NCBI GenBank assembly: GCA_965221815.1
Contig: OZ244915.1
Coordinates: forward strand, 1,736,001-1,800,000
Direction of reading: 5' to 3'
DNA: 64,000 nt
Source: JAPOXR01 sp965221815
Lineage (GTDB): Bacteria > Pseudomonadota > Alphaproteobacteria > Rhodobacterales > Rhodobacteraceae
Shown here one piece after another: positions 8,364 through 18,115 of the stretch. Below the pieces are notes generated by a model, which did no database searches, was not told where the DNA came from, and saw nothing but the letters and a program-made list of their open reading frames with translations. The translations under genes were made by a program, and so were the position numbers. Numbering within the stretch: position 1 is the first letter of the stretch; each line of letters begins with the position of its first letter.

Positions 8364-9591
8364 TCATTCGTCGCCCCACAAACATGAGAGAGGGGCGGCA
8401 AACATGTTTTCGCCAAAAGGAACGACTTGATCGTGGTCATATAGCACCATGCCTTGAACGAACCTCTCGCCGCAGGCACCTGCAAGCTTCCGCATCCCCG
8501 AAAAGTCACCTGCAGAAACGGTAGCCGATGATTTTACCTCGATCCCGACAACGTCACCGCGGCGGTTCTCCAACACGATGTCGACCTCGTTCTTGTCCTT
8601 GTCCCGGAAGTGCGAGAACGTGCATCGTTGTTCGCTCCAAGTGGCAATCTTCTTAAGTTCTCCGAGAACGAAGGTTTCCAGTATCGCCCCGAAACTCGCC
8701 TTGTCCTTGCGGCCCCCGTCCGGTGAAACGTCACGCATCGCAGCCAGGAGGCCCGCATCATAGAAGTGAAGCTTGGGAGACTTGGTCAGGCGTTTCAGCC
8801 GATTTGTGAAACAAGGCTGCAGAGTCTGGATCAGATAGAGGCTTTCAAAAACACCCACATACTTCTGAGTGGTCACATGGTTGAGGTCTACACTGGCTCC
8901 GATGGCGGTGTAGTTCACTAGCTGTCCCGAGTGTTCGGCGAGCACGGAGAGTAGTTTTGGCATGATAGAAAGCTGCGCGATCTGAGCCACATCCCGGACG
9001 TCACGTTGGACGATCGCATCAAGATAACCCTGATACCAATCCTGCTTTCTTGACCATCGTGTCCTGCCGAGAGCTTCTGGATATCCACCGGAGAGAACGG
9101 CTTCCATGAGGTCGTCTCCTACGATCATCTTTCCGGCGTTCGGTTTTTTGTGTGCGAAGGCTCGATCAATGAACCCTGATTTCGTGCCAAGGATTTCGGC
9201 CTGCGAAAGAGGCAATAACCGTACGACCTCCATACGGCCGGCGAGGGAGTCTGCCACTTTCGGAAGCGTCATGAGGTTGGCTGACCCGGTCAGGAGGAAG
9301 CGACTAGGCGTTTTGTCGTCGTCGACCAGGCTCTTGATGGCCAGCAGAAGGTCTGGCACGCGTTGAATCTCATCGACAACGGCGCGGTCCAATCCGCGGA
9401 CGAAACCGACGGGGTCATCTATGGCCGAACGCAGGACGTTGGCGTCGTCCAGTGTCAGGAAAGGAGTCTTGTCGCCGGCAATGTCGCTTGCGAGCGTCGT
9501 CTTTCCGGATTGGCGGGGACCCGAGATGAGAACCACACCGGGTGTCGGACATCGCCTCCTCGACTCTGGTCTTCGCAAATCGTGGGTACAT
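8364..9591 (-). pseudogene. AAA_14/DUF4143 ATP-binding protein with one N-terminal frameshift
   Basis: COG1373-type protein: P-loop ATPase plus a C-terminal DUF4143 domain with a PD-(D/E)XK-like end (EVDIVLENR...GIEVKSS). The main frame carries ISGPRQSGKTT (Walker A), AVVDEIQRVPDLL (Walker B) and LLTGSANLM. The natural N-terminus, MYPRFAKTRVEEAMSDTR from the ATG at 9591, lies in a different frame. Removing one base at 9537 joins it directly to VVLISGPRQ. An in-frame ATG at 9695 would give an unrelated N-terminus, so I treat it as a frameshifted gene or a sequencing error. Often found in genomic islands; function unclear. Confidence 0.72.
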
Positions 9592-9767
9592 TCCGGCGAG
9601 GCTCCTCTTCGACCCATTGAAATTACACAACCGACCGATTGAAAGTGAATCCTCGTCTGATTGGGATCAAACCGCCGACTAGAGCCTATCTCCATCTTTG
9701 AGATTCAGGCTTCCCTTGGCGGTCGTACTTTGATTTCATGTTGTTGAGGCAGCAGTGAGGATTGAAG

Positions 9768-9983
9768 ATGGGAAAACCACATCCAATGGAGTTGCGTACA
9801 CGTGTTGTTGCATGTGTTGATGACGGTCACGGCAAATTGGCGGAGGTGATCGGATGGATCGCATCACATGTCTCGGCTCATCGGGGTATCACGCTTGACG
9901 CGTTGGTCGCCGATCTGGCGGAGGTCCACAACATAACCGTTCACCGCAGCAGTGTTTGGCGGGCTCTGCCCGGTCTCGGGCCT
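9768..9983 (+). pseudogene. IS630-type transposase N-terminal remnant with internal deletion
   Basis: MGKPHPMELRTRVVACVDDG is the classic IS630 helix-turn-helix start. Then GHGKLAEVIGWIASHV and DALVADLAEVHNITVHRSSV match the second part of the DNA-binding region. About 45 residues normally between them are missing, and the protein stops where integrase-related sequence begins (near 9965-9985). The catalytic DDE domain is absent. Confidence 0.75.
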
Positions 9984-10179
9984 CTGTCACTGTCATGTCG
10001 GCGGGGTCGCCAATGATCTTCCATATGCGCTGTCCATCGTGCTGGCTGTGCAGGAAGAACCGCTTCTGGCCACTGGGCAAAACCCTGACTCCAAAGCCCA
10101 CGAGGGCGGTATCCCGGATGTTTCTTGTATTCTTCTTCGGACGCAGGTCGCGCACCCGCGCGTCCGTCAGTCGTGGCAT
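9968..10179 (-). pseudogene. Tyrosine integrase, N-terminal DUF4102 fragment
   Basis: MPRLTDARVRDLRPKKNTR, then DTALVGFGVRVLPSGQKRFF and IGDPADMTVTEARDRA: the arm-binding (DUF4102) domain of P4-like integrases. After about 70 residues the reading frame runs into the IS630 remnant, so the core-binding and catalytic domains (R-H-R-Y) are gone. A second, smaller scrap of a related integrase is at 53852-53958. It marks a former integrated island. No tRNA gene is adjacent. Confidence 0.8.
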
Positions 10180-10261
10180 AAGTCTGTTCCTCCATCCGGT
10201 TGCGGCCGCGGATGAAAACGCGCAGATTTTGTCCGAAACCTTGACTTCAAGAGGAAAAAAG

Positions 10262-10361
10262 GGGGATTATATACTTAACTACCCGAACCACTACATATTC
10301 TATTATCAATTGCTCGTAACCACTACCTATAGTATTATGGGTAGCCAGGTATATAATCCCC
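10262..10361. mobile_element. 100-bp MITE-like element with 8-bp target duplication
   Basis: GGGGATTATATAC (10262-10274) pairs perfectly with GTATATAATCCCC (10349-10361). After a symmetric 4-base mismatch, CTACCC (10279-10284) pairs with GGGTAG (10339-10344), giving 23-bp arms with 19 matches. The element is flanked exactly by GAAAAAAG at 10254-10261 and 10362-10369, an 8-bp direct repeat. It has no coding capacity and is strikingly AT-rich against its surroundings. The parent transposon is not in this window. Confidence 0.72.
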
Positions 10362-10369
10362 GAAAAAAG

Positions 10370-10951
10370 AAACCCTGTTTTAGAGACTTGGCACCGAAGG
10401 TGCGGACTTAGATGTGTTAATCTGAACTTCACGTGTACTTGAAGCGCATTTTTCCTGACTTGGCGAGGGTGAAGGAGGAGATTCCGGCGGGTGCGACCTG
10501 TCACGGCATTGGGACATTTTTGGCGGGGTTGATGATATCGCGCAGTTCCATGGCCCGTCTTTGCGGCGGTTGAGATCCAGTCCCACTCGCCGGTCGATCG
10601 CCGCGCACAATCTGGGGTTCAGGCAGATGATCAACCGCTCACCGGGAAAGTTCGGGCTGGTGGTGATCACCACAGGCTGCCAGCGGACAGCTCCGCGGGC
10701 ACCAAGGACGCTTCATCTGCTTCGTCCGGCGGCAACAATTTGCGGATCTCTAGGCCGAACTTCCAGACCTTGTCACATACAACGTTTTGATTTGTTTGCA
10801 TAAGTTGTGATTCCGGGTTGAATTGACTGGGGACGTTGGAGCCGAACGCCAAGTCGTTTGAACATTTGGGCCTGCAGCGATGGGTCGTGTCACCATGGGG
10901 AAGGCTTGGGTGTATTAGGGTCTGGAAGTTCGTCTTAATAATACCAGATTC
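10370..10951. other. Interval with possible transposase debris
   Basis: About 580 bases between the MITE and the restriction enzyme gene. Minus-strand 10590-10680 encodes FPGERLIICLNPRL, resembling a conserved segment of IS1634-type transposases, with frame breaks on both sides. Nothing else is recognisable. Confidence 0.35.
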
Positions 10952-13900
10952 TCAGTCACCGTACTGATCTCGCCCTAATCCCCGCACATGCGGCTCATTA
11001 TGCAACTGTTGGCGCAAATTATCCAGCCACTCATAATCCCAGCCCAGAGTCTCTGCGACCGCTTGATCCCACATTCGGCGCACTTCGCATTCGCCGTCTC
11101 GGTATTGAGGCACTACCATGTCACAGGTATGTTCCCAATAGGTGGCAAGCTTAGTGATCGTGGACTTATCATCTAAGTCAGGCACACGTATATCTTCGTA
11201 GGCGCCAGGGTTGTATTTTGGAAAGCTAAGCTTTTTTCCAGAATTCCCTAGCAACTGAATGCGTCCAGCAGTTGAGTTAAGAAACACAGCTAGTGCCTTA
11301 GCCTGTTTAGCACCTAATCCTGGGACTGGGTGCCATCCACCACTTCCAAGATAACTCGCTTCGTTAGCTACTGCGCTTAAGCGAGCAGTACTCGTATCTT
11401 GCCCTGCAGTAACCAACAGATATCCGGCATGACGCAGCAACTTTTGTGTCGCCGTATTCTCAATTTCACCATATGTCCCGGCATCTCGTGCATCTTTTGT
11501 CGAAATCAGGTATTTGTCCGGTCTTGCACAAATTGTTTTCTGCGCGTCCTCACCCTTGGAGTACAATACAGGGAAACTGCCAGGTGTGTCAGCAGTCGAT
11601 TTCCTCAATGGGCGCGCTCCCCCACCAAGCACGGCCGAAGGAATGATCGCCTGCGCCTTGATTGAACGCAAACGTTCATTATGGGCAATTTCGTAAGCTG
11701 CTTCTGCCAAAACCGGTGACCGAAACACCGCCGCCGACCAATCCCCTTGCGCAATCCGCTCCTCTGGCCACTCAGACACTTCACCCCAACCGTCCGAAAG
11801 TAAACCGGAATTCGTCGTATTCTGAAGAACCTGATGGAGCGCAGCAGCCTCACCCTCATCCAAAGGCATACGATCCAAATTGATAATTCGCGTTGGCGGT
11901 TTGTTTCCCTTGCAGCGGCGCAGAATAATCATGCTTTCGTTGATTGCGGTATGCTGACTGAGGTTAATCTGCCCCGGTTGATGGGAAGTCAGCAATGTAT
12001 GGACGTGAAAGCGCTTGGCCAGCAACCGACGCTCATGAATGCCTGAAGTGCCAGTTAAGGCGATTGTTGGGCGCACCATAGCCAGAACACCATCGTTTGT
12101 GTTTAAGCACCGATCAGCCATAGCGACAAACAGTGGTCCCAAAGCATTCTTATCAACAAAGTCCTTTAAGTCAGGGTCCGCTGCCACCAGCCTTTGTTCC
12201 AGTTCATCGACTTGCTTGCGTAGCGCCCTTTGGTCGTCCTTATGGAACTTCTCACCCATCTTCGAGCGATTGGTAAATGGCGGATTCATAACAACAATCC
12301 GTACATTGCAGGCCGCGCTGACTGCATCCTCTAATAAGGGATCATCGTCAGTCAGCTGCAATTGGGTGTTCTCCCACTGCTCATCCCCAAAGTCGAACCG
12401 TCCCGAAGGTCCTGATGGCACGATCGATGGCTGGCTGAGCAGCTCCAGAGAACCCGCCTTGACGGCCCCCTCCACAGGGCCGTAGGGCATTCTGTGCAGT
12501 TGCATTTTTTTGTATGTCACGCTCTGATTGCCTGCTGTCAACTGTGCAGCAGCAAGCTGCAGTGACACAGGATTCATATCCAGCCCGGCCACCACCGATT
12601 CCACCGCATGGCGTTGAAACCTGGCCAATTCCAAATCTGATGCGCCATGATCTTGCGCTCGACGTTTCATTTCTGTCAGCAGGGCAGCAAGTAGTGTACC
12701 CGAACCACAGGCGAGATCGACACTGCGATGGGCATCCCAGGTCTTGGTGTCTGTCCAATCCGCTTTCGAGTCCGTCGCATCCAAAGTCAGTCGCGCCAGT
12801 AGGCTTGCCGCAGGTGGGCGGGTAAAGAAGGCACCGTCCGAGGCCTGATTACCCATCACCTTATTGAACAATGCACCCGCATGATCCGTTCCAAGATCTG
12901 CATAATGTTCTGCAATGCGCTCAGCTTCTCCGGCCAGATGACGCAGAGCACGGTTGAGACCCGCCCGGCGGCCCGCATCGCGGACCACCTCAATAACTTC
13001 GATCGCCGGTTCAATAACAGGTAAAAAGTCATGACGGGTTATACGGTTCCATTGACTATGGAATTTATCAACCGCCTCCGGAGCATTTTTGATTGAGTCC
13101 ATCCCATCGATATGCGGCAACCAGCCACCTGCGGCAATGCGCTGATGAAGCATCGCTGCATTCATCAATATCAACGCGGCAATCGTGCAGCCATCTGCTT
13201 GAATCTTGCTCCCAACACCGGATTTATGATCAAGCTTATCGACACCAAAATGCCTGTCCAGCAAAGCGTTCAGCTCGTCGCCAACAAGGCAGCGCTTGGC
13301 TTCTCTGATACTGTCTTCAAGGATATTGACATCCCGCTCTGCGCGGTTGCGGGCCAGCCCCGATTTGCGCAGCAGATTGGCGGAAATCTCGATATTGTCC
13401 ACATCATCCAGCAAGGAACGCTGCCATGCCAGCTTCTCCTCTTCGCGTTTCTTCTTGCGGCTGTTCGGATCAACTTTAAGACCCTCCTTGCCATTGAGCA
13501 TGTTGCGGGCTTTCTTCTTGGATTTGTCGGGATTGACCGGACCAGGGGTACCATCGCTCGCGGCCTTGTCCCGAACGATCACACTTTTACGTAATTCCAA
13601 GCTGCCGTCGCCGCGCTGCTTGCCGCTGACAATGGTTTCGGCAGTGGCCCCAGAAGTCGGCAATGACATCGCGCCATCATCGGTCGCACTGGGCAAAATG
13701 TCTCGGACAGGGACAAACACGTCTGATGTTTTTATCCTCCCTTCAAGCACTTTGGCCGCATCACGCTCGGCCGTTCCCGGTTTGCCGATATGTCCATGAT
13801 ATTGTGTGCGCATGTCTTCACCGCCAAAAGCAATCAAAGTTGCTACATCGGCTAATGGCGCAGGCGGTAAATACATTTCCATTAAATCAGACAGATTGTC

Positions 13901-15925
13901 TTCAATACGCGCATCATGAGCACGCAGTGCCAACAGAATCTGCCCGAGTTCTTGCCAACCATCCTCTGGTCCTGAGTTTTGTAACCAAGTCTCCGCATCC
14001 ACGTTGGGCGGGATGAGAATCGGACAGATGATATAACCGAGTTCCTTATCCTCAGCGCGACGCATCACACGACCTACCGCCTGGATCACATCGACAGGAG
14101 ATTTGCGAGCCTCCAAAAAACCCACCGCAGAGAGATTGGGCGCATCAACACCCTCTCCGAAAATACCCACATTGATAATGCCGTGGGGTTTATTGTCCGT
14201 CGCGGCCATTAATCGGCCCTTGGCATTCTCACGCTCCGCGACCTTGTTAGAAGCATCAAGATGTTCGAGTTGGTAAGCAGCAAACTCGGGTTTGTCATCC
14301 TGCTCCTCCAGACGCTGCTGCACCCAATTATGGACCAACTGAGAATTCAATGCCTCCACCATCTCTTTGGACTTCGCGATCATATTCATGAAATTGATCG
14401 ATGAACGCACCTGAACTCCGTTCTTACGCAGCGCACCTCCCATCACCAGAGATAATACAAGCCCGCGCATAAATTGCGCTGTGGAGAGTTTCTGACTGTT
14501 CGCCGCCAATGCATTTGCCGTTTTGTACGCGGCCTCGTCTTGTACACCGATAGCAATGATCTTGTAGTCCGTGAGCCAACCGTTCTCGACTGCTTCGGCA
14601 TAAGATTTGCGCGCCAACTCCACGCCAAACACCGACTCATCGGCCATATCCCGGACGATCCAGTCTTCGTTCTGGCGTGACCCTCTCTTGATGTTGTCCC
14701 CATAAACACGCGGCGTCGCAGTTTGGTAAACACGAAATTTGGCTGGAAAACGTTGATCATAATGACAGACGGTAAAGTCCTTGATTTTGTCTTCCAGATT
14801 GACCTGACGGCGCAAACCTGCGGTACGGTGTGCTTCGTCAGCAATAAGAACACTGATCCTGCGTGTTCCACCCAAAGCATCTGCAATCCGGTGAGACGAC
14901 TGATAGGTACCAAAAACCACTCCAATATTGGCATCTTGCGCCATAACGCTGTCAATCCATTCGCCAATGACCTTATCGTCAGTAGTGACAGCGCCCTTGA
15001 CCTCGTTAGCTGACATCTGACTGAGGTCAGCAGTTGGGTCTGCCTTTAAGTCCCTCTCTCGTTCAACACCTTGATCTGAACAGACAGCGAGAACTTTCAT
15101 GGGCCGTGTTCGATGCGCGAGGAATTCGCTACGCAACTGAGCAACCAGTGCGATAGATGGGCAGAGAACAACCGAAACCTGTCCACTGGGTGTGAGTTCT
15201 TCGATGATCCTCAGAGCAATGCGTGATTTACCCGTTCCACAAGGTAGAATGATCCGCCCACGGGCGCGACCCTCATGACTTTTGGCCGCGTGTTCCTGCA
15301 ATAGGGCAACGCTATTCATGACGACCTCATCCTGCATGGCATTTCTGGACTGACCACCTCTGTCGCCACCCAGAAAACTACCTGACTTCATCTGTTCCAA
15401 TTGCTTGCGAAGGTCAGTCTGGATGTAAATCGGTTTGACTGGCTTATCCGGATTCATGGCCTTCTCAGCATTGCTGCCAAGACTGGTCTCTCCATTGGTG
15501 ACAAGCCAACGTTCTTTCCAAAGGTCGCGATCAGAAGCGCTGACAAACTTATCGATCTCATGTTTGCTGACATCGGCACCACGCCCATACTCATCCAGTT
15601 GGCGAGACTTGCACTGGATAGCGACCAGTTCACCATCACTGGCACGACGGGCCACCACATCAATACCGAAGTCAGGGGACTTGCCATAAATCGCCTCACG
15701 GTCAGGCCAATCCATCCATGGCCACGCATGACTAAAATCCCACTCAATGATCAGAGTTGCGCACTTCACGGTCAAGCGCTCCAGCCACTTGCCGTCTGTT
15801 TGTTGAGGGTTGTTCGTTTCAATTTCCTGCAGAGCTACCCGGAGGCACTCTCCAATTTGTTGCTCGCTCATCATGTCTTCCCAGTCAGATATACGCTTTG
15901 GTGCTTTCCTTGATTCCTGTTGCAT
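10952..15925 (-). CDS. Single-polypeptide restriction-modification enzyme (type ISP-like)
   Basis: A 1657-residue multidomain defence protein. Residues 80-110 hold an Mrr-type nuclease core (FGIDVVARR...VAIQCKSR, D89 with Q104-x-K106). An SF2 helicase follows: Walker A LPCGTGKS near 227-234, ADEAH 362-366, TATPR 402-406, and the C-lobe GEGVDAPNLSA with AVGRVMRR near 616. After a charged linker come a helical coupler and an N6-adenine methyltransferase (DLACGSGTLL 1070-1079, NPPF 1214-1217). A C-terminal region of about 400 residues probably recognises the target. This order is that of LlaGI/LlaBIII-type enzymes. ATG at 15874 (after GGGAAG) is a better start than 15925. It lies 15 bases after ATP12 and may be read through from it. 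Confidence 0.85.
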   Translation of the reverse strand: MQQESRKAPKRISDWEDMMSEQQIGECLRVALQEIETNNPQQTDGKWLERLTVKCATLIIEWDFSHAWPWMDWPDREAIYGKSPDFGIDVVARRASDGELVAIQCKSRQLDEYGRGADVSKHEIDKFVSASDRDLWKERWLVTNGETSLGSNAEKAMNPDKPVKPIYIQTDLRKQLEQMKSGSFLGGDRGGQSRNAMQDEVVMNSVALLQEHAAKSHEGRARGRIILPCGTGKSRIALRIIEELTPSGQVSVVLCPSIALVAQLRSEFLAHRTRPMKVLAVCSDQGVERERDLKADPTADLSQMSANEVKGAVTTDDKVIGEWIDSVMAQDANIGVVFGTYQSSHRIADALGGTRRISVLIADEAHRTAGLRRQVNLEDKIKDFTVCHYDQRFPAKFRVYQTATPRVYGDNIKRGSRQNEDWIVRDMADESVFGVELARKSYAEAVENGWLTDYKIIAIGVQDEAAYKTANALAANSQKLSTAQFMRGLVLSLVMGGALRKNGVQVRSSINFMNMIAKSKEMVEALNSQLVHNWVQQRLEEQDDKPEFAAYQLEHLDASNKVAERENAKGRLMAATDNKPHGIINVGIFGEGVDAPNLSAVGFLEARKSPVDVIQAVGRVMRRAEDKELGYIICPILIPPNVDAETWLQNSGPEDGWQELGQILLALRAHDARIEDNLSDLMEMYLPPAPLADVATLIAFGGEDMRTQYHGHIGKPGTAERDAAKVLEGRIKTSDVFVPVRDILPSATDDGAMSLPTSGATAETIVSGKQRGDGSLELRKSVIVRDKAASDGTPGPVNPDKSKKKARNMLNGKEGLKVDPNSRKKKREEEKLAWQRSLLDDVDNIEISANLLRKSGLARNRAERDVNILEDSIREAKRCLVGDELNALLDRHFGVDKLDHKSGVGSKIQADGCTIAALILMNAAMLHQRIAAGGWLPHIDGMDSIKNAPEAVDKFHSQWNRITRHDFLPVIEPAIEVIEVVRDAGRRAGLNRALRHLAGEAERIAEHYADLGTDHAGALFNKVMGNQASDGAFFTRPPAASLLARLTLDATDSKADWTDTKTWDAHRSVDLACGSGTLLAALLTEMKRRAQDHGASDLELARFQRHAVESVVAGLDMNPVSLQLAAAQLTAGNQSVTYKKMQLHRMPYGPVEGAVKAGSLELLSQPSIVPSGPSGRFDFGDEQWENTQLQLTDDDPLLEDAVSAACNVRIVVMNPPFTNRSKMGEKFHKDDQRALRKQVDELEQRLVAADPDLKDFVDKNALGPLFVAMADRCLNTNDGVLAMVRPTIALTGTSGIHERRLLAKRFHVHTLLTSHQPGQINLSQHTAINESMIILRRCKGNKPPTRIINLDRMPLDEGEAAALHQVLQNTTNSGLLSDGWGEVSEWPEERIAQGDWSAAVFRSPVLAEAAYEIAHNERLRSIKAQAIIPSAVLGGGARPLRKSTADTPGSFPVLYSKGEDAQKTICARPDKYLISTKDARDAGTYGEIENTATQKLLRHAGYLLVTAGQDTSTARLSAVANEASYLGSGGWHPVPGLGAKQAKALAVFLNSTAGRIQLLGNSGKKLSFPKYNPGAYEDIRVPDLDDKSTITKLATYWEHTCDMVVPQYRDGECEVRRMWDQAVAETLGWDYEWLDNLRQQLHNEPHVRGLGRDQYGD

Positions 15926-15940
15926 GGTGAATTGACCCTA

Positions 15941-16663
15941 TCATCGTTGACGCCTGACGCGAGAGAGCGATTCAAATTCAGAGCAGAGTTTGAACTCCTC
16001 CCAAACGCATTGTGCGGCTGCATCCGCCTCGCTGTCTCGGCCCCATTGCTGCGCCTGCCACTCCTCGTCAAGGCGCGACAGATCCCAGGCCCGCTCCGGG
16101 GTCAGGTGATCCGTGACCACCGCTAGGCCGAGGAGACATGATCCCGTCAACCGGATCAATTCCTGCACAGCTGACAGGGTGAAGTCGGAAAATTCTGCGG
16201 CCAGGTTGATGAGGTTGGTCAGACTGTCCGGTGATTGCGCAATCGGCATGACGCCCGTGCCAATCGTCATCGGCGCGTTCAATTGGGTGGTCGCCCAATC
16301 CAGAATGGGATTCCAACTCCGATCCTGGATATCGACAAGTTCTGGCGGCGCGATGGCACGATGACACAGCAGCTCATGTGCGGCATAGCGACTGAGACAG
16401 GCAAGGAGTTCAGCACGTGACGTGGCTATTTCATCGATGGCCCGGAATGCACGACGGGTGAAATGCATCTCCTCAAATTGAATGATGTGCGTGCAACTCT
16501 CCCATTCCCTCAATAGCTCCCTGGCAAGTTCACGGGTGGGGACCGTCAACGGGTTGTTGGCGGGGGTTCGGACTGCGGTATCATCACGACACAATGTCAA
16601 ACCGTGCGCGCTCTGGCTGAGTGACAAATGGCTCCAGTCCTTGCGCGGTCGCCATTCAGGCAT
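15941..16663 (-). CDS. ATP12-family F1-ATPase assembly chaperone
   Basis: 240 residues from MPEWRPRKDW. ATP12 proteins bind free F1 alpha subunit during ATP synthase assembly in alphaproteobacteria and mitochondria. Supporting features are VPTRELARELLREWE, the helical SRAELLACLSRYAAHELLCHRA, WNPILDWATTQLNAPM, and LTGSCLLGLAVV plus AWDLSRLDEEWQ toward the end. An upstream ATG at 16807 would add 48 unrelated residues overlapping the previous gene. The chosen ATG overlaps the pseudouridine synthase stop by 8 bases (ATGCCTGA), indicating translational coupling. Last housekeeping gene before the mobile island. Confidence 0.85.
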   Translation of the reverse strand: MPEWRPRKDWSHLSLSQSAHGLTLCRDDTAVRTPANNPLTVPTRELARELLREWESCTHIIQFEEMHFTRRAFRAIDEIATSRAELLACLSRYAAHELLCHRAIAPPELVDIQDRSWNPILDWATTQLNAPMTIGTGVMPIAQSPDSLTNLINLAAEFSDFTLSAVQELIRLTGSCLLGLAVVTDHLTPERAWDLSRLDEEWQAQQWGRDSEADAAAQCVWEEFKLCSEFESLSRVRRQR

Positions 16664-17627
16664 GACATTCCGCCAAAGTGCCAAAGTCCAGCTGCTTGTC
16701 ATCCCAGCCCAGCAGCTGAAAACGTCGACGCATATGGGGTGGGAGAGGCGCGTGGAATCGTCGTGTCTTCCCATTGCCGGGATGAGAGAACTCCAGTAAC
16801 CCGGCATGCAGCATCATACGCCTCCCCGAATGCAGCGACCCGTCATGAATACGCTGGCCATACTGACGATCTCCAACGATGGGATGTCCCATGTCTGCGA
16901 GATGGATGCGCAACTGATGATTGCGACCGGTCAAAGGCTTGAGAGCCACCAAAGCGAGCTTCTGCCCCAACCCGTCTATGACCTCATAATTGGTCAGCGC
17001 CGTCTGGGTCTTGTCGGTCTCCTGAACCCACATTTCGGATTCGATGCACCCACGCGTGACCTTCGGACAGCCGTGAACAATCGCAAGATAGAGCTTGGTG
17101 ACGCGCCGCAATCTGAAATCTTCCGACAAGGCGGACGCCGCGCGGCGATTCCGTGCCATGACCAGAAGCCCGGAGGTCTCCTTGTCAAGACGATGGATGA
17201 GTTTCGGCGTCGAATCTTTCGTTGCAAAACAGGCGGTCGCATAACCTGCCAAATGGCGCCGCTGGCTGGTTCCACCCTGAACTGCAATGCCAGGCGGTTT
17301 ATCAAATACGATGATATCGGAATCCTGATACAAGATTGCGGATTGAAACCAAGGGGGAATCTTGATGCTCTGTTCGAACCCTTGCGATGGATCATTGCGG
17401 GGGGCAAAATCCAGCGAGACGGGTAACCGCACCGTTTGCCCCTCTTGTAGCCGATCAGAAGGTTTCGCCCGTGCGTCGCCAATCCTGATCATTCCCTTTC
17501 GACAGAGTCCCTCGATCTTGGATTGAGGAAGTCGACCAAAGCTGCGGCGCAACCAACGGTCGAGTCGCTGCCCCGAATCGTCTGAACCGACCGTTCGGGT
17601 TTCGATCTTGTTTATCCCCATACCCAT
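16656..17627 (-). CDS. rluC: RluC/RluD-family 23S rRNA pseudouridine synthase
   Basis: Converts uridines of 23S rRNA to pseudouridine. 323 residues with an N-terminal S4 RNA-binding domain (GQRLDRWLRRSFGRLPQSK) and the catalytic motif HRLDKETSGLLVMA with its Asp, followed by RRVTKLYLAIVHG and GRNHQLRIHLADMGHPIVGD. ATG at 17627 (or 17621) overlaps the end of crcB by 16 bases, and the stop overlaps the start of ATP12. An upstream extension to 17732 would only read crcB in another frame. RluC is likelier than RluD by operon context; exact target positions are inferred. Confidence 0.88.
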   Translation of the reverse strand: MGMGINKIETRTVGSDDSGQRLDRWLRRSFGRLPQSKIEGLCRKGMIRIGDARAKPSDRLQEGQTVRLPVSLDFAPRNDPSQGFEQSIKIPPWFQSAILYQDSDIIVFDKPPGIAVQGGTSQRRHLAGYATACFATKDSTPKLIHRLDKETSGLLVMARNRRAASALSEDFRLRRVTKLYLAIVHGCPKVTRGCIESEMWVQETDKTQTALTNYEVIDGLGQKLALVALKPLTGRNHQLRIHLADMGHPIVGDRQYGQRIHDGSLHSGRRMMLHAGLLEFSHPGNGKTRRFHAPLPPHMRRRFQLLGWDDKQLDFGTLAECHA

Positions 17628-18010
17628 CGTCCCAGAACAATCCCCGCCGCCAATGCCGCCAGAGACAGAATCAGCGTTGCAGCGACATAGATAAAAGCCT
17701 CCCCTGTTTTGCCCCCTTCCATCAACATCCATGTCTCCAAGGCAAAGGCGGACATGGTCGTATACCCACCGAGAAAACCCATTGTGACGAAAGGCGCTGC
17801 ACGCGAATAGTCACCACCTGCGAACCAGGCGACGGCAAATCCCATCGCCAGACACCCGACTGAATTGACCATGAGTGTACCGAAAGGGAATGTTGCTCCC
17901 ACGATCCGGGTAACCAACATGGAGGTCAGGTAGCGCCCGAGCGCCCCCAGCGCCCCGCCTGCAGCAATCTGTAGAAGCATCCACGGGATATTGGACTCAT
18001 CGTCAAGCAT
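17612..18010 (-). CDS. crcB: Fluoride channel CrcB/Fluc
   Basis: A 132-residue membrane protein with four hydrophobic segments. GALGALGRYLTSMLV in the first helix, FPFGTLMVNSVGCLAMGF in the second and GFLGGYTTMSAFALE in the third are the conserved Fluc signatures (N in helix 2; TT-S and F in helix 3). It exports fluoride as an antiparallel dimer. A second possible start, Met11 at 17980, fits the usual N-terminus better. No fluoride riboswitch is evident in the 105 bases upstream. It overlaps rluC by 16 bases. Confidence 0.9.
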   Translation of the reverse strand: MLDDESNIPWMLLQIAAGGALGALGRYLTSMLVTRIVGATFPFGTLMVNSVGCLAMGFAVAWFAGGDYSRAAPFVTMGFLGGYTTMSAFALETWMLMEGGKTGEAFIYVAATLILSLAALAAGIVLGRWVWG

Positions 18011-18115
18011 TGAAACGCCACTTGGTCGTCCCTGCAGTCGAGGAAGCGACAGCGTCGTGAACGTGCCATTTCCACACTGATCCGGGGCTTCGCGAACAAT
18101 CCGGTTTCACGACGT

